In this document: positions 7,477 through 15,384 of the stretch, piece after piece
Layout: every line of letters begins with the position of its first letter
Numbering within the stretch: the stretch's first letter is position 1
NCBI GenBank assembly: GCA_002320775.1
Contig: DCKY01000123.1
Span: 1 to 24,036 of the forward strand
From: Planctomycetes bacterium UBA1662
GTDB taxonomy: Bacteria; Planctomycetota; UBA8108
DNA length: 24,036 nucleotides
Direction of reading: 5' to 3'
Translations under genes and position numbers: made by a program
The notes under the pieces: generated by a model
Database searches by the model: none
What the model was told of the DNA's origin: nothing
Seen by the model: the letters and a program-made list of their open reading frames with translations, nothing else

Positions 7477-7839
7477 CGATAAACCCCCAATTTCCTTTCC
7501 TATTGGAATTACCAAGCTTATCCCGGCAATTCCTACCAATCATAACCCCCGAGCGAAACCAGCCTCGGGACCCCGCCTCGACAATTGGCAACTCCTTATA
7601 AACTCTATTCGGCAATACCGAAAGCGAGGCACACTCTTTACTTGAGCATGCTGAGTCGTTACCGGAAGAAAGCGGGGGGAAAACCTCGATAAACCCTTCA
7701 AAAGGGCTATTCAGTCCTGACATTTCATCTTAGCACACCGATTATTGACCAACCAAGCGAAAGTTAACTATCGGGATACTCATATAGAAGAATAACACCT
7801 AACAGCGAACCAACCACCCCATTGAGGCCTCTTTTTTGC
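7477..7839. other. Intergenic region between recG and the small anchored gene
   Basis: There are 363 bases with no credible gene. On the minus strand TTGGTT, 18 bases and TAAGAT (around 7720-7755) could be a weak promoter for the anchored-protein gene. A small inverted repeat CCCTT-CAA-AAGGG lies near 7693-7706. No clear Rho-independent terminator for recG is visible. Confidence 0.4.
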
Positions 7840-10065
7840 TTAATCCAGGCCCATAATCGCTTCTTCAGGCGATTCTTCGAGTCCCATCATTTTTCCCCAG
7901 CGCCCCATAAAAGCAGCGCTTTCCGGACGTACCCAGAAGTCATCAGCCAGGGCCCGGACCTTCATAAAGGCATCGATGTCGCGAAGGGGGTTACCCAGGC
8001 CTCCCAGCGGAATTCCCGACTGGCGAATTCCCAGGTAATCGCCGGGACCTCGCAGGCGAAGGTCCTCCTCGGCCAACTCAAAACCATCATCTGTACTGGA
8101 GAAGATCTCGAGCCGTTTCAGAGCCTCCTCAGCGCAACCTTCAAGACTCACGAGGCAATAGCCGCGGCAGCTTCCGCGGCCGACCCTGCCGCGCAATTGA
8201 TGGAGTTGGGCCAACCCGAAACGTCCGGCATTTTCTATGTAGAGGATGGTCGCGTTCGGAACATCGATTCCAACCTCGATAACCGAGGTTGCAACCAGGA
8301 TCTGCGTCTGGCCTTTGCGGAAAGTTTCAAGAGCCTCATCCTTTTCCTCGCTGCTCAACCTTCCGTGCACAAGACCGACCCGGTATTCGGGAAAGACCTC
8401 CGAGGCCAGGCGCTCGCGTCCCGCAACCGCCGCGGGCAGATCAAGCTTCTCCGACTCCTCAACAAGCGGATAAACAAAAAAAGCCTGCCGGCCCGCCTGC
8501 AATTCCTTGCGAACGAATTCGAGTGAGTCCGCTTTTTTTTCCAGCCTGACGAGGTGGGTCTGGACCGGCTGGCGGCCCGGCGGGCGCTCCTTGATGGTTG
8601 ACAGCTCCAGGTCTCCGTAAACAGTCATGCTGAGAGACCTGGGGATCGGGGTGGCCGTCATGACGAGGATGTGAGGCTCCCGCCCCTTATTGCGCAGCTT
8701 CGACCGCTCCGCGACTCCAAAACGATGCTGCTCATCGATGACGGCCAGCCCGAGATCTTTCATGACAACCGGCTTCTGGACCAGCGCATGGGTCCCCACC
8801 ACGATGTGTATTTTCCCTTCTGCAAGATCCTCGAGAAGCTCGCGCCGCTGAGCGGCCTTGATCGCTCCCGTCAGCAGTTCGACCCTCACCGCTGGATGGC
8901 CGGCCAGGTATTTTCGAATCGTCGAATAGTGCTGCTGCGCCAGCACCTCGGTTGGAGCCATGATCGCGCCCTGGCGGCCATTTCGAACAGCGACCAGCAG
9001 AGCGTAAAGCGCCACTGCGGTTTTGCCTGTCCCTACGTCTCCCTGCAGCAGCCGGTACATCGGCCGCCCAGATTCGAGGTCTTCACGGAGTTCTGAAACG
9101 ACCTTGTCCTGATCCCCGGTAAATCTAAACGGAAAGATGGACCTGATCTTCTCATCGAGAGAGTCGCTGGTTGCAAGAGGCTCGGTCTCGCATTCGCGAA
9201 ACTGCTGCCCTCTGAGCCAGAGCCTGGTCGCGAAAGCGAATCTCTCCTCGAAGGCAAGCCGGGCGCGGGCGCTGTCCCGGCAGATCTCCCAATGCTCACG
9301 TGCGTCGAGCTCCAGCGCTCCCCCCTCATCCACTTCGCTATCCGGGGAATCCGGCGGAAAATGGATCCACTGGCAGGCCTCCACCAATCCGGGCCCCAGA
9401 TCGCTATCGGACAGGATGCCTTTCTCTCTCAGGCTTCCTTCATCGAGGAAGAAATCAAAGGGCGTCTCATCGACTCCTGGAAAGCCATCCCCGGTTCGGC
9501 CGGCGTGGAGATCTTCAAGAGCGCCGGCCACGAGGCGGCGAAGATGCCGCTGGGAGAGCCCCTTCTTGAGGGGATAAATCGGCACAACCCTGTTCAGGTC
9601 GATGCTGTTCTCGATATTTTCTCCATCGACCCCGCTGGCCACCACCTCGAATTCGGGAGAGACGATCTGCAGGCGTTTCGAATGTTCACCCACCTTCCCG
9701 AACACACAGAGAAAATCGCCCGGATGGAGACTCTTTTCAAGATAGGGCTGGTTGAACCAGACCAGGTCCAGGTCGCCGCTGTCATCGCGAAGGGTCGCCG
9801 TAAGCATGTGTCTCCTGGGCCCCAGCCGGCGGCCTCGGCATCTCTCCAGCTGCCCGGTCAGGACAACCTGCTCTCCTACCAGGGAAGACTCGATGGCCTT
9901 CGCGTTCCTGCGATCCTGGTACCGCCGGGGATAATGACGAAGCAGATCGCCGGGGGAAAAAATCCCCAGGCGATTCAGCGCGTCAGCTCTCGCGCTGCTG
10001 ACACCCGGCAAGGCGAGGAGAGACTCCTGCGCCGCCGCATCCAGTTCGTTATTTCGCTCTGCCAT
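7840..10065 (-). CDS. recG: ATP-dependent DNA helicase RecG
   Basis: RecG is the branch-migrating helicase that remodels stalled forks and Holliday junctions. The N-terminal ~160 residues form the wedge/OB region (LPGVSSARADALNRLGI, LLRHYPRRYQDRR, PIYPLKKGLSQRHLRRLV). The superfamily 2 motor follows: Walker A LLQGDVGTGKTAVALYAL (about 339-356), motif Ia APTEVLAQQHY, motif II DEQHRFG (444-450), motif III MTATPIPRSLSM (469-480), motif V VATSVIEVGIDVPNA and motif VI QLHQLRGRVGRG. The 741 residues are about 50 longer than typical RecG. Much of the excess is an acidic segment around 188-262, between the wedge and the helicase core. ATG at 10065. dnaA lies 39 bases upstream on the same strand, suggesting co-transcription and a replication/repair grouping. 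Confidence 0.96.
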   Translation of the reverse strand: MAERNNELDAAAQESLLALPGVSSARADALNRLGIFSPGDLLRHYPRRYQDRRNAKAIESSLVGEQVVLTGQLERCRGRRLGPRRHMLTATLRDDSGDLDLVWFNQPYLEKSLHPGDFLCVFGKVGEHSKRLQIVSPEFEVVASGVDGENIENSIDLNRVVPIYPLKKGLSQRHLRRLVAGALEDLHAGRTGDGFPGVDETPFDFFLDEGSLREKGILSDSDLGPGLVEACQWIHFPPDSPDSEVDEGGALELDAREHWEICRDSARARLAFEERFAFATRLWLRGQQFRECETEPLATSDSLDEKIRSIFPFRFTGDQDKVVSELREDLESGRPMYRLLQGDVGTGKTAVALYALLVAVRNGRQGAIMAPTEVLAQQHYSTIRKYLAGHPAVRVELLTGAIKAAQRRELLEDLAEGKIHIVVGTHALVQKPVVMKDLGLAVIDEQHRFGVAERSKLRNKGREPHILVMTATPIPRSLSMTVYGDLELSTIKERPPGRQPVQTHLVRLEKKADSLEFVRKELQAGRQAFFVYPLVEESEKLDLPAAVAGRERLASEVFPEYRVGLVHGRLSSEEKDEALETFRKGQTQILVATSVIEVGIDVPNATILYIENAGRFGLAQLHQLRGRVGRGSCRGYCLVSLEGCAEEALKRLEIFSSTDDGFELAEEDLRLRGPGDYLGIRQSGIPLGGLGNPLRDIDAFMKVRALADDFWVRPESAAFMGRWGKMMGLEESPEEAIMGLD

Positions 10066-10104
10066 GAGTATGGGCCCAATCGTTAGCCGGACGGGCGAAG
10101 ATAC

Positions 10105-11538
10105 TCAGCCTTCAAGCCGATCGATGATCGTGTACACAGGCGTGCAGGCCATCGGATCACCATCTTCGAGCAAACCGGCGATCTTCCCTACAGCACATCT
10201 TACTGTCGTATGGTTGCGATTGCCGAAATTCCTGCCGATCTCCGAAAAGGACATCCGGGTAAACTTGCGGGCGAGGTAGATCGCCACCTGGCGGGCAAAA
10301 GCGACTGGGCGCAGACGATTGGAGGAAGAGAACTCGGCCGTCGGCAGATTGAAATAATCAGCGACCTCCTGCTTGATCCTCTCGAGAGTCGGCCCTGGTG
10401 CGCCGGCGCCCATCCGGTCAGCCAGCACCCGGCGCGCCTCAGCGGAATCCAGTGGACGGCCAAGAACCCGCGCATGAACATCCAGCTGGAGCACCGCCCC
10501 AAGCAACTCATGAATACCGCCTCGAATACCATGAGCCAGCATATCGAGAACCTGGGAATCAAGCTCCCCCCTGGAGCTGAACCCTCCCTCTCCGCCCCTG
10601 AACTCAAGCCTTGCCCAGTGCTGGCGAATGATCTTGCGTTTCATCTGGTAGTCCACCGGCCTGATCCGCGCGACCAGCCCGCCCAGGAATCTTCCCCGAA
10701 GCGCTGGAGAGAGTTCATCCAGTTCCCTGGGCCCCCTGCTGGAGGTGATCACCACCTGGCGCCCGGCGCTGACGAGATAGTCCATCGTATGCAAGAGCTC
10801 AACCTGCGTCTTCTTCTTCGATGAAAGATCCTGGACATCATCGATCAGCAATAGATCCAGGCTGCGATAGAGACGGCGGAATTTGTCGATAGACCCATCC
10901 TGGATACTGGCGGCGAAGTGATTGAAAAAACGCTCCGAGTTGACGCAGCGTGTCTTCAGGTTCGCTCCGGCCTCACGCTCCATACCGCGAAGAAGGTGAG
11001 TTTTCCCAACCCCCGATCCTCCCCAGATAAAGAGCGGATTGTAAAAAGCTCCGGGCGAGCGGGTTGCTTCGATAACGGCCCTGTAGGCCAGGCGATTGGA
11101 TTCTCCCTGGACAAAATTCGCCAGCTCGTAGCTCTCACCCCGCTCGGAACGCGGCGCTCCGGCATTGCCGCGGACGCGCCCTCTCCTCCAGGCTGGAGCC
11201 CCTGCTTTCGCGGCCGGCTGTACAGCAGCTCCCCCATCCGGGGCAAAAACTTTTTCCTGCTCTTTGCGATGCTTCCTGAACAACACCGGATCGATGGCGA
11301 GCTCGAGGTCCAGCTCTCTGCCCGCCTGCCCTTCCAGCACCTCCCTGATACCATCCAGATAGCGAGTCTCGATCCACTCCTGAAGAAAGCGATTGGCTAC
11401 CCCAAGCCGTACATGTCCCTCATCGGAGGATATGACGGTGATGTCAGCCAGCCAGCGCTGAAAGCACTCCTGGCCGAATCTGACCTGGAGCCCTTCCCTG
11501 GCATCCGTCCAGCTATGTTCAAGAAGTTTACTTCCCAT
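10105..11538 (-). CDS. dnaA: Chromosomal replication initiator DnaA (divergent)
   Basis: DnaA is the AAA+ initiator that binds origin boxes and melts DNA. All four domains are present in 477 residues. Domain I is at about 9-70 (CFQRWLADITV, ANRFLQEWIETRYLDGI). A basic/Ala-Gly linker is at 90-135. AAA+ domain III has Walker A IWGGSGVGKTHLL (171-183), Walker B LLLIDDVQDLSSKKKTQ (229-245) and the box VII region ELSPALRGRFLGGL (275-288). Domain IV spans about 384-460. The initiator signature is altered: family members read GGRDHTTV, here it is GNRNHTTV (439-446), so the Asp that contacts the DnaA box is Asn. The preceding basic motif reads NRLRPVAFARQ. The ATG at 11538 has only a weak AAGGGAAAG about 13 nt upstream. 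A ~1.05-kb gene-free region lies upstream and recG follows. Confidence 0.93.
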   Translation of the reverse strand: MGSKLLEHSWTDAREGLQVRFGQECFQRWLADITVISSDEGHVRLGVANRFLQEWIETRYLDGIREVLEGQAGRELDLELAIDPVLFRKHRKEQEKVFAPDGGAAVQPAAKAGAPAWRRGRVRGNAGAPRSERGESYELANFVQGESNRLAYRAVIEATRSPGAFYNPLFIWGGSGVGKTHLLRGMEREAGANLKTRCVNSERFFNHFAASIQDGSIDKFRRLYRSLDLLLIDDVQDLSSKKKTQVELLHTMDYLVSAGRQVVITSSRGPRELDELSPALRGRFLGGLVARIRPVDYQMKRKIIRQHWARLEFRGGEGGFSSRGELDSQVLDMLAHGIRGGIHELLGAVLQLDVHARVLGRPLDSAEARRVLADRMGAGAPGPTLERIKQEVADYFNLPTAEFSSSNRLRPVAFARQVAIYLARKFTRMSFSEIGRNFGNRNHTTVRCAVGKIAGLLEDGDPMACTPVYTIIDRLEG

Positions 11539-12591
11539 GAGGCTATTCCACTTTCCCTTCGGTCCATCCGCCAGGATCAGAAAGGCACTACACGGTCATC
11601 GAAATCTCCGGACACTGCCGGAGCCTCCTCTGACGCCCGCCGCGCGGTCTTTCCTCCGCATGCGACCGGTGCGTCGCTTCTCAAACCGTTACCGTTCTGA
11701 CCAGGCTTCGATGGTCGATTGGGATTCCATCGCCAGGCCCACCCGGCCAGGCAAACAAGGAAACCCGCCTCTTCACTTCCCGTTTCTCTCCAGACACTCC
11801 CTCATTAAAATAAAAATTCCCGGGAGGAGACCAGCCGACGAATCCTGCCGGCGAATCCGAGACCACCCTGGTCACGGAGACAAAAACAACTTCGGAGAGC
11901 TCGCTACTCGATCCCTGTCCTGCTAACCCCTTAACCCTTCAGAGCTCAAGCTCACCTTGCGGTTTCGGGTACCACCAACCATAGCAGGACGAAAGACCTT
12001 GCCGACTCAACGCAAGCTGAATGCTGTCCAACCCGTCTCTCCTGGAACTTGCCCAGGAAGGCGGGTCTCTCTTCCCCTGCGGGAGTTCCTGCCGGCCGGC
12101 CTTCACGTCAAGGCCGACTCCGACGCTGAACACCCCGCCTCGCCGCGATGTACCACCACCGGCGCAGGGAACAGTTCACCTCCGCTACGTCCACTTATCC
12201 GTAAGACGATGAAGGTCAACCGCAATCAGCAGTTAAAGAGCCATCGATACCAGTTCTCCCACCCGAGAAAAAAATAAACCACCTTATGTCACTTAATGGA
12301 AAATTAAGTCGAACCCGCGAACCCTACCGACCGCTGAGTACTCCACCGGGACCCATGGGTCAGTCGCCGGACTCGTCCTCCACGAAGGGTGACCCTCAAA
12401 CCCGGCGAACATGCTGGCTTCGCCAGCCCTTAAAGTCCGCATCCTGTTCCTTATTCCAACCGTCCCGCCGTTTAAAGCGGGAGCGGATATTAGCAAAGCC
12501 CCCCCGGCGAGTCAACGCCGAAAAGCCCGGCTCCCGCCTGAAAGACAGAGGCTTCCGATCAAGCTGGCACGAGCCTCCTCCACTCCACTCC
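11539..12591. other. 1.05-kb gene-free region upstream of dnaA; possible origin
   Basis: No reading frame here looks like a protein: candidates on both strands are short, Pro/Arg/Ser-rich and lack ribosome sites. Positionally this is where oriC often lies. I see a 15-base all-A/T tract at 11804-11818, a second A/T-rich stretch at about 12267-12309 and three sites beginning TTAT that share 7 of 9 or fewer positions with the E. coli box TTATNCACA (TTATCCGTA at 12195, TTATGTCAC at 12284, TTATTCCAA at 12451). No exact DnaA box occurs. Hairpins include GCTGGC-TTC-GCCAGC at 12413-12427 and TCCCGC/GCGGGA near 12462-12482. It may equally contain only promoters and the ychF-like 3' end. The origin call is tentative. 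Confidence 0.3.
12291..12309. repeat. A/T-rich perfect inverted repeat
   Basis: ACTTAAT-GGAAA-ATTAAGT is a perfect 7-bp repeat around a 5-base spacer, within an A/T-rich stretch in the otherwise GC-rich region upstream of dnaA. It could be an operator, part of an unwinding element or a small hairpin; no T-tract follows. Confidence 0.6.
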
Positions 12592-13647
12592 TCAGACTGA
12601 GAACCTGAACTCAACAATGTCCCCATCGGCCATGACATAGGTCTTACCCTCGAGCCGGAACTGCCCCTTCTCCTTGGCGCCCTTGATGCCATCGTTCTCA
12701 ATGTAGTCTTCGTAGCTGACAACCTCGGCCCGGATAAAGCCGCGCGCGATATCGGTATGGATCTCACCGGCCGCGTCCACAGCGACGGTGCCATCCCGGA
12801 TCGTCCAGGCTCGCACCTCTTTCTCCCCGGCGGTAAAAAAGCTGATCCGCCCGGCCGTCTGATAAGCAGCCACGATAATCGGCTCGCGGCTGAAGCTCTG
12901 AATTCCGTATTCCTCGAGAAAGACCGCCTGATCCTCCGGCGACAGCTGGAGAATTTCAAGCTCGTTGAGCGCCTTGCAGGACAACACCTCCGTACCGGCC
13001 GCCGAGCGGAGCTCCGCCTCCACGGCATTGCCGCCGCCCTCGCCAGAGTTGATCACGGCGAGGTAGGGCTTCAGGCTGAGAAAACCAAAACCGCTGATCA
13101 CCTTTCTCTGGATGTCATCGAGCGGAAAACTCGAGACCGGTTTCTCCGACTCGAGGTGCCCACTGATCTCGCCCAGAAGCGCCTGCTCCCTCCTGTCATC
13201 ATCATCGAAGTTCGGCTTCCTGCTTCTTTCCTCGAGCTTTTCAAGGCGATTCTCTACGACAACCAGGTCAGCGAGAATAAACTCCCCGAGGACCTCGGTA
13301 AGGTCGCTCTGCGGATCGGATTCAGCCCCCCCGGGAGAATCAAAATCTCTCAGAACGACGATCAGGGTCTCCAACTCCCTGGCGGGAGCCAGCAGATCCG
13401 CAAGACCTCCCCTGGAGTTCTCACTCGACATGGCGGGGAAATCGAGAAACTGCAGCGAAGCGGGAGTGTATTTCTGCGGCTCGTAGTCATCGCGCAGTCT
13501 CTCCAGACGCGGGTCGACCACCTTGACCGAGCGCATGACGGGCTTGTTGCCGCCATGAGCATGGTCGGGCTCGTCATAAAACTCAGTAAGAAGATTGAAC
13601 AGAGTTGTCTTTCCGCTTGCCGGCAACCCCAGGATACCTATTTTCAA
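12592..13647 (-). CDS. YchF-related P-loop ATPase/GTPase with C-terminal TGS-like domain
   Basis: The C-terminal ~85 residues (265-351) match the YchF TGS/DUF933 domain closely: ISFFTAGEKEVRAWTIRDGT, then IHTDIARGFIRAEVVSYEDY, and YVMADGDIVEFRFSV at the end. The N-terminal nucleotide-binding domain keeps P-loop GLPASGKTTLFNLL (7-20) but departs from YchF's usual GLPNVGKST. The G3 position reads LDFPAM (68-73) rather than DxAGL, and no NKxD/NxxE-like G4 motif is evident (VINSGEGG at about 199). YchF (OLA1 family) is a ribosome-associated ATPase, so this looks like a divergent paralogue and I give no symbol. The start is TTG at 13647 with an excellent AAGGAGG 7 nt upstream; it overlaps the tatC stop in a TTGA arrangement, so translation is probably coupled. 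The 351 residues are close to family length. Confidence 0.85.
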   Translation of the reverse strand: MKIGILGLPASGKTTLFNLLTEFYDEPDHAHGGNKPVMRSVKVVDPRLERLRDDYEPQKYTPASLQFLDFPAMSSENSRGGLADLLAPARELETLIVVLRDFDSPGGAESDPQSDLTEVLGEFILADLVVVENRLEKLEERSRKPNFDDDDRREQALLGEISGHLESEKPVSSFPLDDIQRKVISGFGFLSLKPYLAVINSGEGGGNAVEAELRSAAGTEVLSCKALNELEILQLSPEDQAVFLEEYGIQSFSREPIIVAAYQTAGRISFFTAGEKEVRAWTIRDGTVAVDAAGEIHTDIARGFIRAEVVSYEDYIENDGIKGAKEKGQFRLEGKTYVMADGDIVEFRFSV

Positions 13648-15005
13648 GCTTCGTCCTCCTTGCGCTTGCCCATATTCAACAGTCGGCAGACTATGATACC
13701 GATCTCGTAGAGCAGCACCAGAGGGCAGGCCATCAGCAGCAGGCTGAAGGGGTCCGGCGGGGTAAGAAAAGCCGAAACGATAAAGCCTATCAGGACCGCC
13801 GTTCGACGAGCCTTACGGAAGCCGTCGACGGCCACGATACCCGTCCTGTTCAGAAAGACCATGATCAGCGGCGTCTGGAAGACAAGGCCGAGCACCAGCG
13901 TCAGCGTGAAGAACAGACTGATGTAATTCCCCAGGGTGAAGGCGAGATCGATATCGGCTCCTCCCCAGGTCGCCAGGAATTTAAGTGCGGTCGGTATCAG
14001 AATCAGATAACCGAAGGCGGCTCCGATGGCAAAGAGGATCATCGAGAACGGGAGGAAGGTCAGCACATAGCGCTGCTCGTTCTTATAGAGCCCCGCGCCC
14101 ACAAACTTCCACCCTTCGTAAAGAACAAGGGGAAAGGTAAACAGCAGGCCGAAGATGATGGCAACCTTGAGATGCGTATAGAACTGCTCGAGGTAGGAGA
14201 TCACCATGATGCGGGCCTCCTCGGTCGCCTGCATACCCTCGATAACCTCGTCAAATCCTCGCAGCACCTCGAGAAAATCTGTTTCAATGGTGGAGTCGCG
14301 GCTGGCCTGTTCGAGCTCCTCTATCGTGACGACACTGGCGCGGACCTCCCCCTTGCGCTTTGTGAGAATTCCATTAAAGGTCGCCATGCGGGTGATCGGA
14401 TCATCAAGATCATCGCCCCAGCCGCCGAGGAGCCAATCATCGGTTTCCAGCTCCGCCCCTTTCAGAACATTCAGCTTCTCCTCCAGGGTCCTGAAGCGCC
14501 TGGGAATTTCCGAAACCGGCTCGAGCTCTCCCAGCGTCGCAAAACGCTCCGCGACCTTTCCGGCGAGAAGCTCACCCTGCTTGCGATAGGATTCCTCGAA
14601 CCTCAAGCGCTCCGCCTCGGGCAGAGATGGCAGAAGTTGCTCAAGCTCACCAGCAAAACTGCTGAAGGGCTCCGAGAGCTCCCTGATAATGGCCTGGCGC
14701 CTGACCTCGCCCCTGAACAGCACCTGCCAATCGGTGAGGCTGAAGCCGGGGGCTGCCTCGCCCGGGGGCCCTGGAGGAACCTCAAAGGCCTGGAGCTCCT
14801 TGAGCTGCGTATCGAGACGCTCGAGCAGCTTGCTCTTCTGGGCGTTCCTGAAGGCACGCTGATGCGGCTGGAGCGCAGCCTCCATCAGTGGCTTCTCGAT
14901 AGCAATAGCCACGACCACGCCAACGACAACATAGAGAAGAGCCCAGAGGATCCTTTTGCGAAGTTCCTCTAAATGCTCCCCGAAAGTCATGCGGACTTCG
15001 CGCAT
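13644..15005 (-). CDS. tatC: Twin-arginine translocase subunit TatC with a giant first periplasmic loop
   Basis: TatC is the membrane receptor for folded proteins carrying twin-arginine signals. Family hallmarks are present: HLEELRKRI at 11-19 with the conserved Glu, TM1 at about 19-37, LEQFYTHLKVA into TM2 at about 272-298, GLYKNEQR at 305-312 (conserved loop Glu at 310), TM3 about 313-340, TM4 about 360-385, and AFLTPPDPFS (412-421) between the last two helices. At 453 residues it is nearly twice the usual ~250. The excess of about 215 residues is one hydrophilic, charged, helix-rich insertion at about 48-265, between TM1 and the conserved start of TM2, placing it in the first periplasmic loop. 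No tatA or tatB is adjacent. The ATG is at 15005. The YchF-like gene overlaps its stop. Confidence 0.95.
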   Translation of the reverse strand: MREVRMTFGEHLEELRKRILWALLYVVVGVVVAIAIEKPLMEAALQPHQRAFRNAQKSKLLERLDTQLKELQAFEVPPGPPGEAAPGFSLTDWQVLFRGEVRRQAIIRELSEPFSSFAGELEQLLPSLPEAERLRFEESYRKQGELLAGKVAERFATLGELEPVSEIPRRFRTLEEKLNVLKGAELETDDWLLGGWGDDLDDPITRMATFNGILTKRKGEVRASVVTIEELEQASRDSTIETDFLEVLRGFDEVIEGMQATEEARIMVISYLEQFYTHLKVAIIFGLLFTFPLVLYEGWKFVGAGLYKNEQRYVLTFLPFSMILFAIGAAFGYLILIPTALKFLATWGGADIDLAFTLGNYISLFFTLTLVLGLVFQTPLIMVFLNRTGIVAVDGFRKARRTAVLIGFIVSAFLTPPDPFSLLLMACPLVLLYEIGIIVCRLLNMGKRKEDEA

Positions 15006-15384
15006 AACACCGCCTCAGTCACCTGGGTTGCCAGGATAAGCTTGTAAACTTGGGTTATCCTGCCTTGAGGAACGAATCCGACCGCTCCGGGAAACGACTC
15101 CCGGAGGACCGATACCCCGTTGGTGACGAAGCTCAAGCCGGAAAAGCGGTGTCAACTCCGCTCGTCCCGGCCCTCCGCCGCCGCGTCCTGCCAGCTGCAG
15201 TCGCGATCCGGCCCTTTCCCCTGGGAAAAAACCTCCGCCCCCGCTGAGTCGGCCTCAAGGCCGTACAATAGGGACGAATACGCGACAGGACAGACCTGTC
15301 CAGACGCCACAAAGGCTTGCCTATCAAAGAGAGCAGATTCTACCCCACATCGAGGCGGGCTGCAAAGAACCTGCTTCACCCTGA
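15006..15384. other. Structured non-coding region between the BRCT-like gene and tatC
   Basis: There are 379 bases with no credible gene but several perfect short inverted repeats: CTCCGGGA-AACGAC-TCCCGGAG at 15085-15106, CGGCC-TCAA-GGCCG at 15250-15263 and GGACAG-AC-CTGTCC at 15288-15301. None is followed by a T-tract on the minus strand, so termination upstream may be Rho-dependent. The promoter and leader of tatC should lie here but I cannot place them with confidence. Confidence 0.4.

Noticed and set aside
7824..7837. GAGGCCTC followed by six T as a terminator
   Set aside because: An 8-base palindrome has no room for a loop, and the T-run is on the strand opposite to recG transcription.
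9292..10086. 264-codon plus-strand open frame
   Set aside because: It is antisense to recG, which has every helicase motif in the other direction.
11539..12591. rpmH, tRNA, RNase P RNA or tmRNA near dnaA
   Set aside because: I looked for the L34 peptide pattern, TTCGANTC-type arms and conserved RNase P/tmRNA blocks on both strands and found none.
13605..14972. 455-codon plus-strand open frame
   Set aside because: It lies wholly antisense to tatC, which has unmistakable conserved motifs; this frame has none.
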